The position numbers and the translations under genes are program-made. Shown here piece after piece: positions 1 through 7,884 of a stretch of 64,000 bases of DNA. The notes beneath the pieces are model-generated. The model was not told where the DNA came from, made no database searches, and saw only the letters and a program-made list of their open reading frames with translations. Source of the DNA: Paenibacillus sp. (GTDB lineage Bacteria; Bacillota; Bacilli; Paenibacillales; Paenibacillaceae); the NCBI GenBank assembly GCA_023512345.1, contig JAILZT010000004.1, positions 186,001 to 250,000 on the forward strand. Direction: 5' to 3'. How positions within the stretch are numbered: the first letter of the stretch is position 1; each line of letters starts with the position of its first letter.

Positions 1-460
1 TCTCTGGGTTCTGATTCTGCCGGGGATGATCAGTGTTTTTAATATGCTGGTGATTAAGAGCTATTACGAAAGTCTCCCCGAAGCGCTGGAGGAATCTGCA
101 CGGATTGATGGAGCCAAGACCTATACCATATTGTTCCGAATTATTCTGCCCCTCAGCATGCCGGTACTAGCAACCATCGCCTTGTTTTATGCTGTGGGTT
201 ACTGGAACGATTACTTTGGCCCGATGATCTACATTAATGATACATCACTTAAGACCCTGCAATTATACCTTCAGGATGTTGTAATGGATGCGAGTGCCGC
301 GAATATTACGAATAAAAGTGTAGATGATCTCATGAACATGTCTCCGGAAGGAATTCGCGCAGCGACAGTGGTCGCTTCCACCGTTCCGATACTGCTCGTA
401 TATCCGTTTATGCAGAAGTATTTTATCAAAGGGGTATTGATTGGTTCTGTGAAGGGCTGA
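1..460 (+). CDS. Carbohydrate ABC transporter permease, LplC/MalG type (5' end outside window)
   Basis: The reading frame is open from base 2 to the TGA at 458-460, so only the last 152 residues or so are present. It carries the EAA loop typical of binding-protein-dependent permeases (PEALEESARIDGA), where the ATPase subunit docks on the cytoplasmic face, and it ends in GSVKG like the permease at 26097-26975. Membrane segments flank the loop. A binding lipoprotein follows after 37 bases, so this is the end of a sugar or glycan importer operon. The ATPase is not present; such systems often share one MsmX-like ATPase, which is family knowledge. The substrate cannot be told. Confidence 0.93.
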   Translation, partial: LWVLILPGMISVFNMLVIKSYYESLPEALEESARIDGAKTYTILFRIILPLSMPVLATIALFYAVGYWNDYFGPMIYINDTSLKTLQLYLQDVVMDASAANITNKSVDDLMNMSPEGIRAATVVASTVPILLVYPFMQKYFIKGVLIGSVKG

Positions 461-497
461 AGCATGTCTCCGATAATCCAAGAGGAGGGTTATAAGT

Positions 498-2045
498 ATG
501 AAAAATAGAAAATGGCTGACACTCATGGTGTGTGCGGGTCTAGTAACTGCGGTAACCGCCTGCGGTTCATCAAATAGTAATGGTAATGATAAAGAGGCTG
601 CCGTACCAGATAAAACAGCTGCACCAACTACTGCAGTGGTTGAATCCGATTCCAAACCTGAATTGAAGACGCTCAATCTTTGGTCGAAGGACGACTACAA
701 TACGTACACGCTGGCAAAAGTTGTTGAAGAGAGAACCGGCTATAAGGTGAAGTACGAAATGCTTCCCGCGGATAAAGCCATGGATAAACTCAACCTGCTC
801 ATCTCATCCGCCGAGCCTTACGATGCCATCACCATCACCGGAGAAAAAGCCGTGTATACTGATTACGCTAAGATGGGAGCGCTGGTCGACTTGACGCCGC
901 TCATTGAAAAGTACGGCGAGAATATTAAAGCCTCTATATCTCAGGAGTCCTTTGATGCCATGAAGGTAGATGGGAAAATATACGCCATTCCGAATCGCGC
1001 CTCACAATTTGCTGGAAGCAGTCTGATGATCCGTACGGATTGGCTCGACAAGCTGGGTCTCAAGATGCCTACAACTATCGATGAATTAACCGAGGTACTG
1101 AAGGCTTTTAAAGAGAAGGACCCGGGTGGAAATGGAGCCAGCGGTGCTCCCCTTTCGATTGATGGTGCGTTAGCGACAATGGTTAATGTTACGGGCGCTT
1201 TTGGAATAGCCACAAGCTGGAATGAACAGGAAGGTAAACTGGTTCCAACGCCGTTGCATCCGGGCTTCAAGGATTATCTGACCTACATGTCAGATCTATA
1301 CAAACAGGGGTTGTTAGACAAGGAATTTGCTGTTAATAAGGATGCTACGCTCAAGGAAAAGTTCACCAGCGGCCGGGTGGGTGTGATTCCGCTTCCGTGG
1401 TATGACATTCCGGGCATTGCGGATGCTCTGGTTAAAAACTTCCCGGATGCCAAATATGCCTATGTCCCTGCGCTTAAGGGAGCCAATGGGCAAGCGGGTC
1501 TAGGGATGAACGGAGGGTTTGATCGGATTACTTTTATTCCTAAATCTGCTGAACACCCAGAGGATGCGATTAAATGGATCAACGCCAAGCTGGAAAAAGA
1601 AACCTTCAAGTTAATTTCTATTGGAGAAGAAGGTAAGCATTTTACATTTAAAGACGGCGTGTATAGCCCTATTCTGCCATTGTTCACAGATGAACGAGGT
1701 TTGGCCAGCAACTATTTGACCGGGATAGATGAGAAGCTGTATCCAATATATTGGCAGGCTCGCGTTCAGAAGGATTTGCGTCTGTTCGAAGGCTTCACCT
1801 TTCTGAATAAAGAGATTCCTGCGGAAGATAGAGTTCCAGATCCACTAGCCATGGCGCCTTCTCTGCCTGAATATTCAAAAAACAATGCTTCACTTAATCA
1901 AATGATTAATGATTTTGCAGTAAAGGTTATTGTAGGTGAGGAATCCGTTAATAAAGTGGCTGCATTTGCCGAGAAATATAATGCTGCTGGAGGGGAATCA
2001 AGCATCAAGGAAGTCAACGATTGGTATGCTTCAGTGAAGAAATAG
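498..2045 (+). CDS. ABC transporter substrate-binding lipoprotein (family 1 type)
   Basis: This 515-residue protein starts with a basic n-region and hydrophobic core ending in a lipobox (VTAC), so Cys22 should be lipidated and the protein anchored outside the membrane. A low-complexity Asn/Ala/Thr linker follows, then a family 1 solute-binding fold (for example NLWSKDDYNTY near the start and GVIPLPWYD in the middle). An AGGAGG site lies just upstream of the ATG. It follows the permease and precedes the FAD oxidoreductase by 11 bases, so all three are probably one operon. Large binding proteins of this kind in Paenibacillus often bind oligosaccharides; the ligand here is unknown. Confidence 0.92.
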   Translation: MKNRKWLTLMVCAGLVTAVTACGSSNSNGNDKEAAVPDKTAAPTTAVVESDSKPELKTLNLWSKDDYNTYTLAKVVEERTGYKVKYEMLPADKAMDKLNLLISSAEPYDAITITGEKAVYTDYAKMGALVDLTPLIEKYGENIKASISQESFDAMKVDGKIYAIPNRASQFAGSSLMIRTDWLDKLGLKMPTTIDELTEVLKAFKEKDPGGNGASGAPLSIDGALATMVNVTGAFGIATSWNEQEGKLVPTPLHPGFKDYLTYMSDLYKQGLLDKEFAVNKDATLKEKFTSGRVGVIPLPWYDIPGIADALVKNFPDAKYAYVPALKGANGQAGLGMNGGFDRITFIPKSAEHPEDAIKWINAKLEKETFKLISIGEEGKHFTFKDGVYSPILPLFTDERGLASNYLTGIDEKLYPIYWQARVQKDLRLFEGFTFLNKEIPAEDRVPDPLAMAPSLPEYSKNNASLNQMINDFAVKVIVGEESVNKVAAFAEKYNAAGGESSIKEVNDWYASVKK

Positions 2046-2056
2046 GAGGAACAAGA

Positions 2057-3409
2057 ATGAACAGCTACAGGATGCGGAACAACGAGATTCCTATGGACGA
2101 CTCTTGGGATGTAATCGTTGTAGGTGGAGGTCCAGCGGGCTGCACAGCTGCAGCGGCAGCAGCCCGCGAAGGAGCTAAGACACTCCTAGTGGAAGCGACA
2201 GGAAGTTTGGGGGGGATGGGTACATCGGGATTAGTCCCTGCATGGTGCCCTTTCTCCGACCATGAGGAAATCATTTATAGAGGGTTGGCCATGAAAGTAT
2301 TCCAATCCCTGAAGGAACAAATGCCTCATGTCAGCAAAGACGCAATGGATTGGGTGCCTATAGAACCGGAGAAACTGAAATGCATATATGACAATCTGGT
2401 CCTGGAAGCAGGAGCAACCGTTTTGTTCCAGACACAGCTTGGTTCCGTGGAGGCAGATGAGGAAGGAAATGTTCTAGCTCTTATCACAGCTAGTAAAAAT
2501 GGTCTTCAAGCGCTGCGTGCCAAAGTGTATGTGGATTGTACGGGGGATGGGGACGTTGCGGCTTGGAGTGGAGCTGAATATCTCAAGGGAGATATCGCGA
2601 CGGGGGCGTTGATGCCCGCTACCCATTGCTTCACCTTGGGAAATGTTGATGAGTACGCCTACCTGAATGGCCCCCTTCTTCATAACAATAATAAAAACAG
2701 CCCGATCTTTGATATTCTTGCTTCTGGTAAGTATCCGTTGATACCGGATTCACACATCTGCAACAACATGATCGCACCCAGAACGGTAGGATTTAACGCC
2801 GGCCATTTATGGGATGTGGATAATACGAACTCTTTCTCCATATCGGCAGCACTCATTCAGGGAAGAAAACTTGCTGCGGTCTACCGGGATGCTTTGGCGG
2901 AATTTCTGCCTGCTTCCTTTGGCAGCTCCTATGTTGCTAATACGGGTGCATTAATGGGTGTGCGGGAAACAAGAAGAATTATAGGAGATTATGTCTTGAC
3001 GGTGGAAGATTACGTTAATCGCAGGAGCTTCGAGGATGAAATATGCCGCAATAGCTATTTTATTGACATTCATGGGACAGAAGAAGAGGAGAAAAAGAGC
3101 GGAGGAAAGGCGGAGGTCATTAAAAGATACGGACCTGGGGAGTCTCATGGTATACCCTATAGGTGTCTAACCCCACGTTCACTAAAAAATGTTCTAGTGG
3201 CCGGAAGATCAATATCTTGTGTGCGTGAGGTTCAGGGCAGCGTTAGAGTAATGCCGGTGTGCTTGGCTATGGGAGAAGCAGCCGGAATTGCCGCAGCTTT
3301 GGCGGTAAACCTTCCCGGCTATGATGTGCATGCCGTTGAAGTCTCTACCCTTCGCAGACGTTTAAAAGAAGAAGGAGCCTATCTGCCGGAAGTAATCAGT
3401 AAGGTATAA
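2057..3409 (+). CDS. FAD-dependent oxidoreductase (FAD_oxidored-like)
   Basis: The protein has an N-terminal Rossmann dinucleotide motif (VVGGGPAGCTAA, Gly23, Gly25 and Gly28), then a Glu-ended second strand and LGGMGTSG, as in the FAD-binding dehydrogenases often found beside sugar transporters. A C-terminal FAD motif (GRSISCVREVQGSVRVMPV) precedes GEAAGIAAA. I place the start at 2057 because AGGAGG at 2045-2050 is well spaced for it; an upstream in-frame ATG at 2021 lies inside the preceding gene. The product is 450 residues, cytoplasmic, with no signal peptide. Position as the last operon gene suggests it oxidises an imported sugar derivative. That is inference; the substrate is unknown. 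Confidence 0.85.
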   Translation: MNSYRMRNNEIPMDDSWDVIVVGGGPAGCTAAAAAAREGAKTLLVEATGSLGGMGTSGLVPAWCPFSDHEEIIYRGLAMKVFQSLKEQMPHVSKDAMDWVPIEPEKLKCIYDNLVLEAGATVLFQTQLGSVEADEEGNVLALITASKNGLQALRAKVYVDCTGDGDVAAWSGAEYLKGDIATGALMPATHCFTLGNVDEYAYLNGPLLHNNNKNSPIFDILASGKYPLIPDSHICNNMIAPRTVGFNAGHLWDVDNTNSFSISAALIQGRKLAAVYRDALAEFLPASFGSSYVANTGALMGVRETRRIIGDYVLTVEDYVNRRSFEDEICRNSYFIDIHGTEEEEKKSGGKAEVIKRYGPGESHGIPYRCLTPRSLKNVLVAGRSISCVREVQGSVRVMPVCLAMGEAAGIAAALAVNLPGYDVHAVEVSTLRRRLKEEGAYLPEVISKV

Positions 3410-3428
3410 GCACTAGACTATAAAATAT

Positions 3429-3487
3429 AAATCCCCTTTCTGAGAGCAGGATGTCCTGCTTCAGAAAGGGGATTTGTTTTTTTTATT
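3429..3487. terminator. Bidirectional rho-independent terminator
   Basis: A long inverted repeat (AAATCCCCTTTCTGA pairing with TCAGAAAGGGGATTT) is followed by a T run. It sits between the converging FAD oxidoreductase and HxlR genes and probably serves both. Confidence 0.9.
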
Positions 3488-3832
3488 TTACGTCCATTTT
3501 GCTGCCCACAGCTTCATTTCCTTCAAAATCTGGTGTAAATCTACACCCTTAGGGGTCAACGTATATTCTACCGTGACGGGCACCGTCGGAAAAGCATGAC
3601 GCTCAAGCACACCTTGATCCTCCAAATGACGGAGTGTATTCGTAAGTGCGCGAGGGCTGATACAGGTGATGTTGCGTTGCAGCTCACCAAAACGTTTGGT
3701 TCCATCGAACAGTTCACGCAGAACTAAGAAAGCCCATTTTCCACCGAGAACATCAAGTGTTTTTTCTACATTACAATCAATAATAACGGGATTTTTCGGG
3801 ACATAGTTTCTTGATGCATTAGCTGCTTCCAC
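3488..3832 (-). CDS. HxlR family transcriptional regulator
   Basis: This 114-residue winged-helix protein shows the HxlR signature: a Cys near the N-terminus (Cys20), LGGKWAFLVLRELFDGTKRFGELQR, and SPRALTNTLRHLEDQGVLER as recognition region. A second Cys is at position 57. Several HxlR members sense electrophiles or oxidants through such an N-terminal Cys (family knowledge). The start is GTG at 3832, with AGGAGG seven bases upstream on the minus strand. It is divergent from the aldo/keto reductase at 3999, and a perfect 7-bp inverted repeat lies between them at 3856-3873. The likely role is control of that reductase and of its own gene. Confidence 0.92.
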   Translation of the reverse strand: MEAANASRNYVPKNPVIIDCNVEKTLDVLGGKWAFLVLRELFDGTKRFGELQRNITCISPRALTNTLRHLEDQGVLERHAFPTVPVTVEYTLTPKGVDLHQILKEMKLWAAKWT

Positions 3833-3855
3833 GTGATCTCCTCCTGCTCTATTCC

Positions 3856-3873
3856 ACTATACTCTAGTATAGT
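3856..3873. promoter_or_regulatory. Candidate HxlR operator (inverted repeat)
   Basis: ACTATAC and GTATAGT form a perfect 7-bp inverted repeat around the spacer TCTA, 23 bases upstream of the HxlR start. It overlaps TATACT- and TATAAT-like hexamers and sits in the AT-rich divergent region, as expected for an autoregulated operator. Assignment to this regulator is by position only. Confidence 0.5.
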
Positions 3874-3998
3874 AAGTATATTTTATATAATATAATGAAC
3901 ATTTTTTCACTTCTTTAAATTATATACAAACTACTCTAGAATGAAAAGGGATCACGGTAAGAGGATAGAGCAGCTATCTATGAGGAGGAGAAAAAAGA

Positions 3999-4937
3999 AT
4001 GAAATTTAGAAGATTAGGTCAAAGTGGAGTTAAGGTAAGTGAGATTAGTCTGGGCAGCTGGTTAACATACGGTGGATATGTAGAAAATGAAAATGCAGTT
4101 AAAGCAATTGAAACCGCTTACGATTTAGGCGTCAATTTCTTCGACACAGCAAATGTGTATGAAAAGGGCGCAGCGGAAAAGGTTTTGGGTGAAACGATGA
4201 AAGCATACTCCCGTGAATCTTATGTACTCGCGACTAAAGTGTTTGGGGTTATGGGTGAAGGACCCAATGACCGCGGACTTTCCCGCAAGCATATCACTGA
4301 GCAGTGCCATGCCAGCTTGAAGCGTCTAGGTACAGAGTATGTAGATATTTTATACTGCCACCGTTTTGATCCAGAGACTCCATTAGAAGAAACCTTGCGA
4401 GCACTTGATGACTTAGTTCGGCAAGGTAAGGTGTTCTACATTGGTGTTAGTGAATGGACAGCCGCGCAAATGACTGAGGCGTTGTCTATTGCAGACCGTC
4501 ATCTGCTCGATAAAATTGTAGTTAACCAGCCTATCTATAATATGTTCGAACGTTATATTGAGAAGGAAGTGATTCCTTTAGGTGAGCGGAAAGGTATTGG
4601 TCAGGTTGTGTTTTCTCCTCTGGCTCAAGGCTTATTGACCGGGAAATATTCTTCGGTTACCGATGTTCCGGCGGAGAGCCGCGCAGCTAAGCTGGATTGG
4701 GTGCGTAATGGAATTACAGAAGAAAAGATAGCGAAAGTACAACAGCTTGGGAAGGTCGCTTCTGAGCTCGACCTGACAGTGGGTCAACTGGCATTAGCCT
4801 GGATTCTTAGACAACCTAATGTGTCCAGTGCGCTTATTGGAGCAAGTCGTCCGTCGCAGGTAGAAGAGAATGTTAAGGCCTCTGGGATTGAGCTTTCGGA
4901 AGAGGTACTCAAGCAGGTAGAAGAGATTTTAGTATAA
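3999..4937 (+). CDS. Aldo/keto reductase, potassium channel beta subunit-like
   Basis: The 312-residue protein has the AKR (beta/alpha)8 barrel with its catalytic tetrad visible: Asp49 and Tyr54 (FFDTANVYEKG), Lys80 (ATKVFG) and His121 (YCHRFDP). The NADPH-binding end includes FSPLAQGLLTGKYSS and the GASRPSQVEENVKA segment, which place it near YghZ/Kv-beta-like reductases. An AGGAGGAG site precedes the ATG. It probably reduces reactive aldehydes or ketones with NADPH in the cytoplasm. Divergence from an HxlR regulator suggests induction by carbonyl or electrophile stress (inference). The substrate is not identifiable. Confidence 0.93.
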   Translation: MKFRRLGQSGVKVSEISLGSWLTYGGYVENENAVKAIETAYDLGVNFFDTANVYEKGAAEKVLGETMKAYSRESYVLATKVFGVMGEGPNDRGLSRKHITEQCHASLKRLGTEYVDILYCHRFDPETPLEETLRALDDLVRQGKVFYIGVSEWTAAQMTEALSIADRHLLDKIVVNQPIYNMFERYIEKEVIPLGERKGIGQVVFSPLAQGLLTGKYSSVTDVPAESRAAKLDWVRNGITEEKIAKVQQLGKVASELDLTVGQLALAWILRQPNVSSALIGASRPSQVEENVKASGIELSEEVLKQVEEILV

Positions 4938-4989
4938 GGGCTAAGTGATTGATTAGATAAATGTGCCTTACAAATGGAGGTTTTTTAGC

Positions 4990-5841
4990 ATGGCAAAGGT
5001 TGTGATTACCGGGGGCAGCGGGATGCTCGGTAAATGGGTGGTTCGTCATTTTATAGAGCAAGGGTATGAGGTTGTTAACGTTGATACTCATAAGCCTGCC
5101 GACTCAATAGGCCATACTCTAATCGCAGATTTGAATAACTTAGGTGAAGTTTATGGCGTACTGGCAGGTGCTGATGCGGTCGTACATTTGGCCGCCATTC
5201 CGGCTGCTCATATTAAGACTAATGAAGTCACTTTTCAAAATAATGTAATGTCTACCTACAACATTCTGGAGGCTGCAGCCGGATTGGGTATTCGTAAAGC
5301 GGTTATCGCCTCTAGTGAATCTTCCTATGGAATTGTTTTTGCAGTTAACCGTTTTGGTCCTGAGTATGTTCCGGTTGATGAAGAACATCCCCAACTGCCT
5401 CAGGACAGCTATGGTTTGTCCAAAGTAGTTAATGAACTGACAGCGGATATGTTCCATCGGAGAACTGGGATGCAAATAGTTTCCCTTCGGATCGGCAATG
5501 TAATAGACCCTTCGGCGTATGAGAAATTTCCATCCTTCATCCATGATCCCGCGCAGCGTGACCGGATTTTATGGAGTTATATTGATACGAGGGACGTGGC
5601 GGAAGCTTGCAGGCTGGCGATTGAAGCCGAAGATCTGGGTGCTGTGCAACTGAACATTGCCGCAGATGATACTAGTATGGCTGTTTCAAGCCGCGCGTTG
5701 TTGGAGGCCCGGTTTCCAGAAGTCACTGAATTCCGCCAACCGCTAACCGGTCATGAGACGCTCCTCAGTAATGAGAAAGCTAAAAGACTGCTGAATTGGC
5801 AGCCGAAGCATGCTTGGCGTGATTATGTTAAAGGTGAATAA
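4990..5841 (+). CDS. NAD-dependent epimerase/dehydratase (extended SDR)
   Basis: The product is 283 residues with an N-terminal Rossmann motif (VVITGGSGMLGKWVV), an Asp ending the second strand (NVDTHK), the NAD-contacting HLAAIPA, and the catalytic pair Tyr141 and Lys145 (YGLSK). This is the extended SDR layout of nucleotide-sugar epimerases. I chose the ATG at 4990 because GGAGG at 4976-4980 is correctly spaced; an upstream in-frame start at 4963 has no ribosome site. It lies 52 bases after the aldo/keto reductase and 25 before another epimerase. The substrate is unknown. Confidence 0.88.
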   Translation: MAKVVITGGSGMLGKWVVRHFIEQGYEVVNVDTHKPADSIGHTLIADLNNLGEVYGVLAGADAVVHLAAIPAAHIKTNEVTFQNNVMSTYNILEAAAGLGIRKAVIASSESSYGIVFAVNRFGPEYVPVDEEHPQLPQDSYGLSKVVNELTADMFHRRTGMQIVSLRIGNVIDPSAYEKFPSFIHDPAQRDRILWSYIDTRDVAEACRLAIEAEDLGAVQLNIAADDTSMAVSSRALLEARFPEVTEFRQPLTGHETLLSNEKAKRLLNWQPKHAWRDYVKGE

Positions 5842-5866
5842 CATTACCATAAAGGGGTAGTCCAGG

Positions 5867-6889
5867 ATGAAAGTATTATTCATAGGTGGAACAGGACTAA
5901 TCAGCCAAGCTGTATCTAAGCTGGCCGTTGAACGTGGTGTGGAATTATTTTTGTTCAACAGAGGACAGCGGGATGAATTCGTACCGGAAGGAGCGAAAGT
6001 GATCCTTGGAGATATCCGTAACCAGACGGAGGCTGCTGCAGCGCTTAAGGATTATGAATTTGATGTTGTAGTGGATTGGATTGCTTTTACTACGGACCAT
6101 GTACAGACGGATATTGATTTATTCTCCGGAAAAACCAAGCAATACATCTTTATAAGCTCGGCGTCTGCATATCAGAAACCGCTCCAGCACTACCTAGTAA
6201 CGGAAGAGACTCCACTGGAGAATCCCTACTGGCAGTATTCACGTGATAAGATTGCTTGCGAACAGCTATTACTTGCGGCTAACCGCAACACCGGGTTTCC
6301 GGTGACTATCGTCCGGCCTTCACATACCTATGGAGATACCGCCATTCCGGCAGCTTTGAGCAGTTGGCAGCATCCATGGTCGTTAATAGACCGAATCCGC
6401 AAGGGACTCCCCATTGTTATCCACGGGGACGGAACTTCGCTCTGGACGCTGACGCATAATTCGGATTTTGCCAAAGCCTTTGTAGGATTAATGGGCCACC
6501 CAGAATCTATTGGGGAAGCCATTCATATCACATCTGATGAGGTATTAAGCTGGAACCAAATTTATAGTAAAATTGGAGCGGCCGCAGGTGTCGATCCCTT
6601 GGTTGTGCACATTTCGACAGATTTCATCGCAGCTAATTCACCATCAGGGACAGCAGACGGTCTGATTGGCGACCAAGCTGTGAGTATCGTTTTCGACAAT
6701 GGGAAAATCAAACGTTTTGTGCCAGACTATCAGGCAACGGTTCCTTTCTCCGAAGGGATTAAGCAGACGTTGGCTTGGTTTGAATCACATCCGGAACAAT
6801 GCACGATTGACCCAGAGTGGTCGACATTATTGGACCATCTTATTAAGACTCATGGTACAGAGGCAAAGCCGCTTTCGACATTTGTGTAA
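5867..6889 (+). CDS. NAD-dependent epimerase/dehydratase family protein
   Basis: A 340-residue extended SDR with Rossmann motif VLFIGGTGLISQAV at the N-terminus, Asn31-Arg32 after the second strand (FLFNRGQR, suggesting NADP or a divergent cofactor site) and Tyr124/Lys128 as catalytic pair (YSRDK). The C-terminal half holds a sugar-binding-like region (VRPSHTYGD, HGDGTSLWTLTHNSDFA). Proteins of this group resemble isoflavone reductase/mRNA-binding-type epimerases. An AAAGGGG ribosome site precedes the ATG. It follows the previous epimerase by 25 bases and is closed by the terminator at 6914, so reductase and both epimerases may be one unit. The reaction is unknown. Confidence 0.85.
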   Translation: MKVLFIGGTGLISQAVSKLAVERGVELFLFNRGQRDEFVPEGAKVILGDIRNQTEAAAALKDYEFDVVVDWIAFTTDHVQTDIDLFSGKTKQYIFISSASAYQKPLQHYLVTEETPLENPYWQYSRDKIACEQLLLAANRNTGFPVTIVRPSHTYGDTAIPAALSSWQHPWSLIDRIRKGLPIVIHGDGTSLWTLTHNSDFAKAFVGLMGHPESIGEAIHITSDEVLSWNQIYSKIGAAAGVDPLVVHISTDFIAANSPSGTADGLIGDQAVSIVFDNGKIKRFVPDYQATVPFSEGIKQTLAWFESHPEQCTIDPEWSTLLDHLIKTHGTEAKPLSTFV

Positions 6890-6913
6890 AATATTACTGC
6901 ATAGCTACAGGGT

Positions 6914-6950
6914 AGGCAGGCGAATGAATTCATTCGGCCTGCCTTTTTCC
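6914..6950 (+). terminator. Rho-independent terminator
   Basis: AGGCAGGCGAATGAA pairs with TTCATTCGGCCTGCCT (one bulged C), followed by a T run, 24 bases after the epimerase stop. Confidence 0.85.
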
Positions 6951-7028
6951 TACGCTGTATGTGAGGAATGAAACAGGGAATTTTGAATATACTCTCACTA
7001 CCGAATTCCCCGTAAAGGAGCCCTGGCC

Positions 7029-7688
7029 ATGCCGACACATCCTTATGTATCCCGTTTTTTTGTGAATGCCGATGCAAGGCGAGAAAAGTTGATTTATCAT
7101 TTGCCGGAATCCTGGTGGAGCAGACCCTATGAGTATGAGTGGTGTATGAATTTCATTTCGCCCCATGATACTGTTCTCGATGCTGCCTGTGGCATTTCAC
7201 ATCCCTTGAAGTTCCATCTTGCAGAGATCTGTGAGGAAACCTACGCCTGTGATGTGGATGATCGGATATTATCTGAAAAGGCAATCATGAATGAGATTAT
7301 TCAGGATATAGGGGTAGAGGCAGCGAAGGAAGTCTTACATATTAGGACGGATAGGCTTCATCTGGTGCATGCTAGTCTGACAGACCTCCCGTATGAGGAC
7401 GAAAGCTTTGATACAATATTTTGCATCTCCGTGCTTCAGCACTTAACTTCCCAAGATACGACATACGCTTTACGTGAATTTCACAGAACATTGAATGGAG
7501 AGGGGCTGCTCGTTCTGACCTTTGAATCCCCTTCCGTAAACCTTCCCATGATGAATGAGCTTTTTATACAAACTGGATTTGTGTATTGGGGGGAGACGGA
7601 TTTCGATCTTCCATCTGATGCGGTAAGCACCAACTTGTGGGATGGGCTCCATTGCTTCAGGGCAGTCCTGAAAAAGGTGACTACATGA
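7029..7688 (+). CDS. Class I SAM-dependent methyltransferase
   Basis: The 219-residue protein carries methyltransferase motif I (VLDAACG, residues 49-55), an acidic post-I region (YACDVDDRIL), motif IV-like LPYEDESFDTIFCISVLQHL and a following REFHRTLNGEGLLVLTFE, matching the Methyltransf_11 layout. It is cytoplasmic, with no signal or membrane segment. The ribosome site AAAGGAG is nine bases before the ATG. It appears monocistronic: the upstream terminator isolates it, and a hairpin overlaps its own stop codon. The acceptor molecule cannot be told. Confidence 0.88.
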   Translation: MPTHPYVSRFFVNADARREKLIYHLPESWWSRPYEYEWCMNFISPHDTVLDAACGISHPLKFHLAEICEETYACDVDDRILSEKAIMNEIIQDIGVEAAKEVLHIRTDRLHLVHASLTDLPYEDESFDTIFCISVLQHLTSQDTTYALREFHRTLNGEGLLVLTFESPSVNLPMMNELFIQTGFVYWGETDFDLPSDAVSTNLWDGLHCFRAVLKKVTT

Positions 7689-7704
7689 GCCGATTCGGCT
7701 CATG
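7684..7704. other. Perfect hairpin over the methyltransferase stop codon
   Basis: CATGAGCCGA and TCGGCTCATG form a perfect 10-bp inverted repeat around one base, and the TGA stop at 7686-7688 lies in its left arm. No T run follows, so it is not a normal terminator. Its right arm merges into the dispersed repeat that starts at about 7695. Confidence 0.6.
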
Positions 7705-7811
7705 TGGTGGATTTAGAGGAAATTAGTTGTATTTATACACTTGGTTTGTGCATGTGATCGACTTGGATTTGGCTCAACCAGCCGTTTCCGAGTCGAACAG
7801 ATGTATTTAAA
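7695..7811 (-). repeat. Dispersed copy of the 51-bp intergenic repeat family
   Basis: Bases 7696-7742 match, without gaps, the reverse complement of the first unit of the tandem array at 36198-36420 at about 41 of 47 positions by eye, and the match continues through GGTTTG at 7743-7748. A second, more degenerate copy begins with TTTGGCTC near 7768 and runs to about 7811. It fills most of the gap between the methyltransferase and CapA-like genes. Function unknown. Confidence 0.72.
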
Positions 7812-7884
7812 TCTATCTAATTTGGAGTCTTGATTTCAATAGAGTAGAATGGGAGGAATATGATATACAAAAGGGGTAGATAGA

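Noticed and set aside
263-676. Minus-strand frame across the permease end and the binding-protein start
   Set aside because: It is a shadow of two well-supported plus-strand genes, with no ribosome site or recognisable motif.
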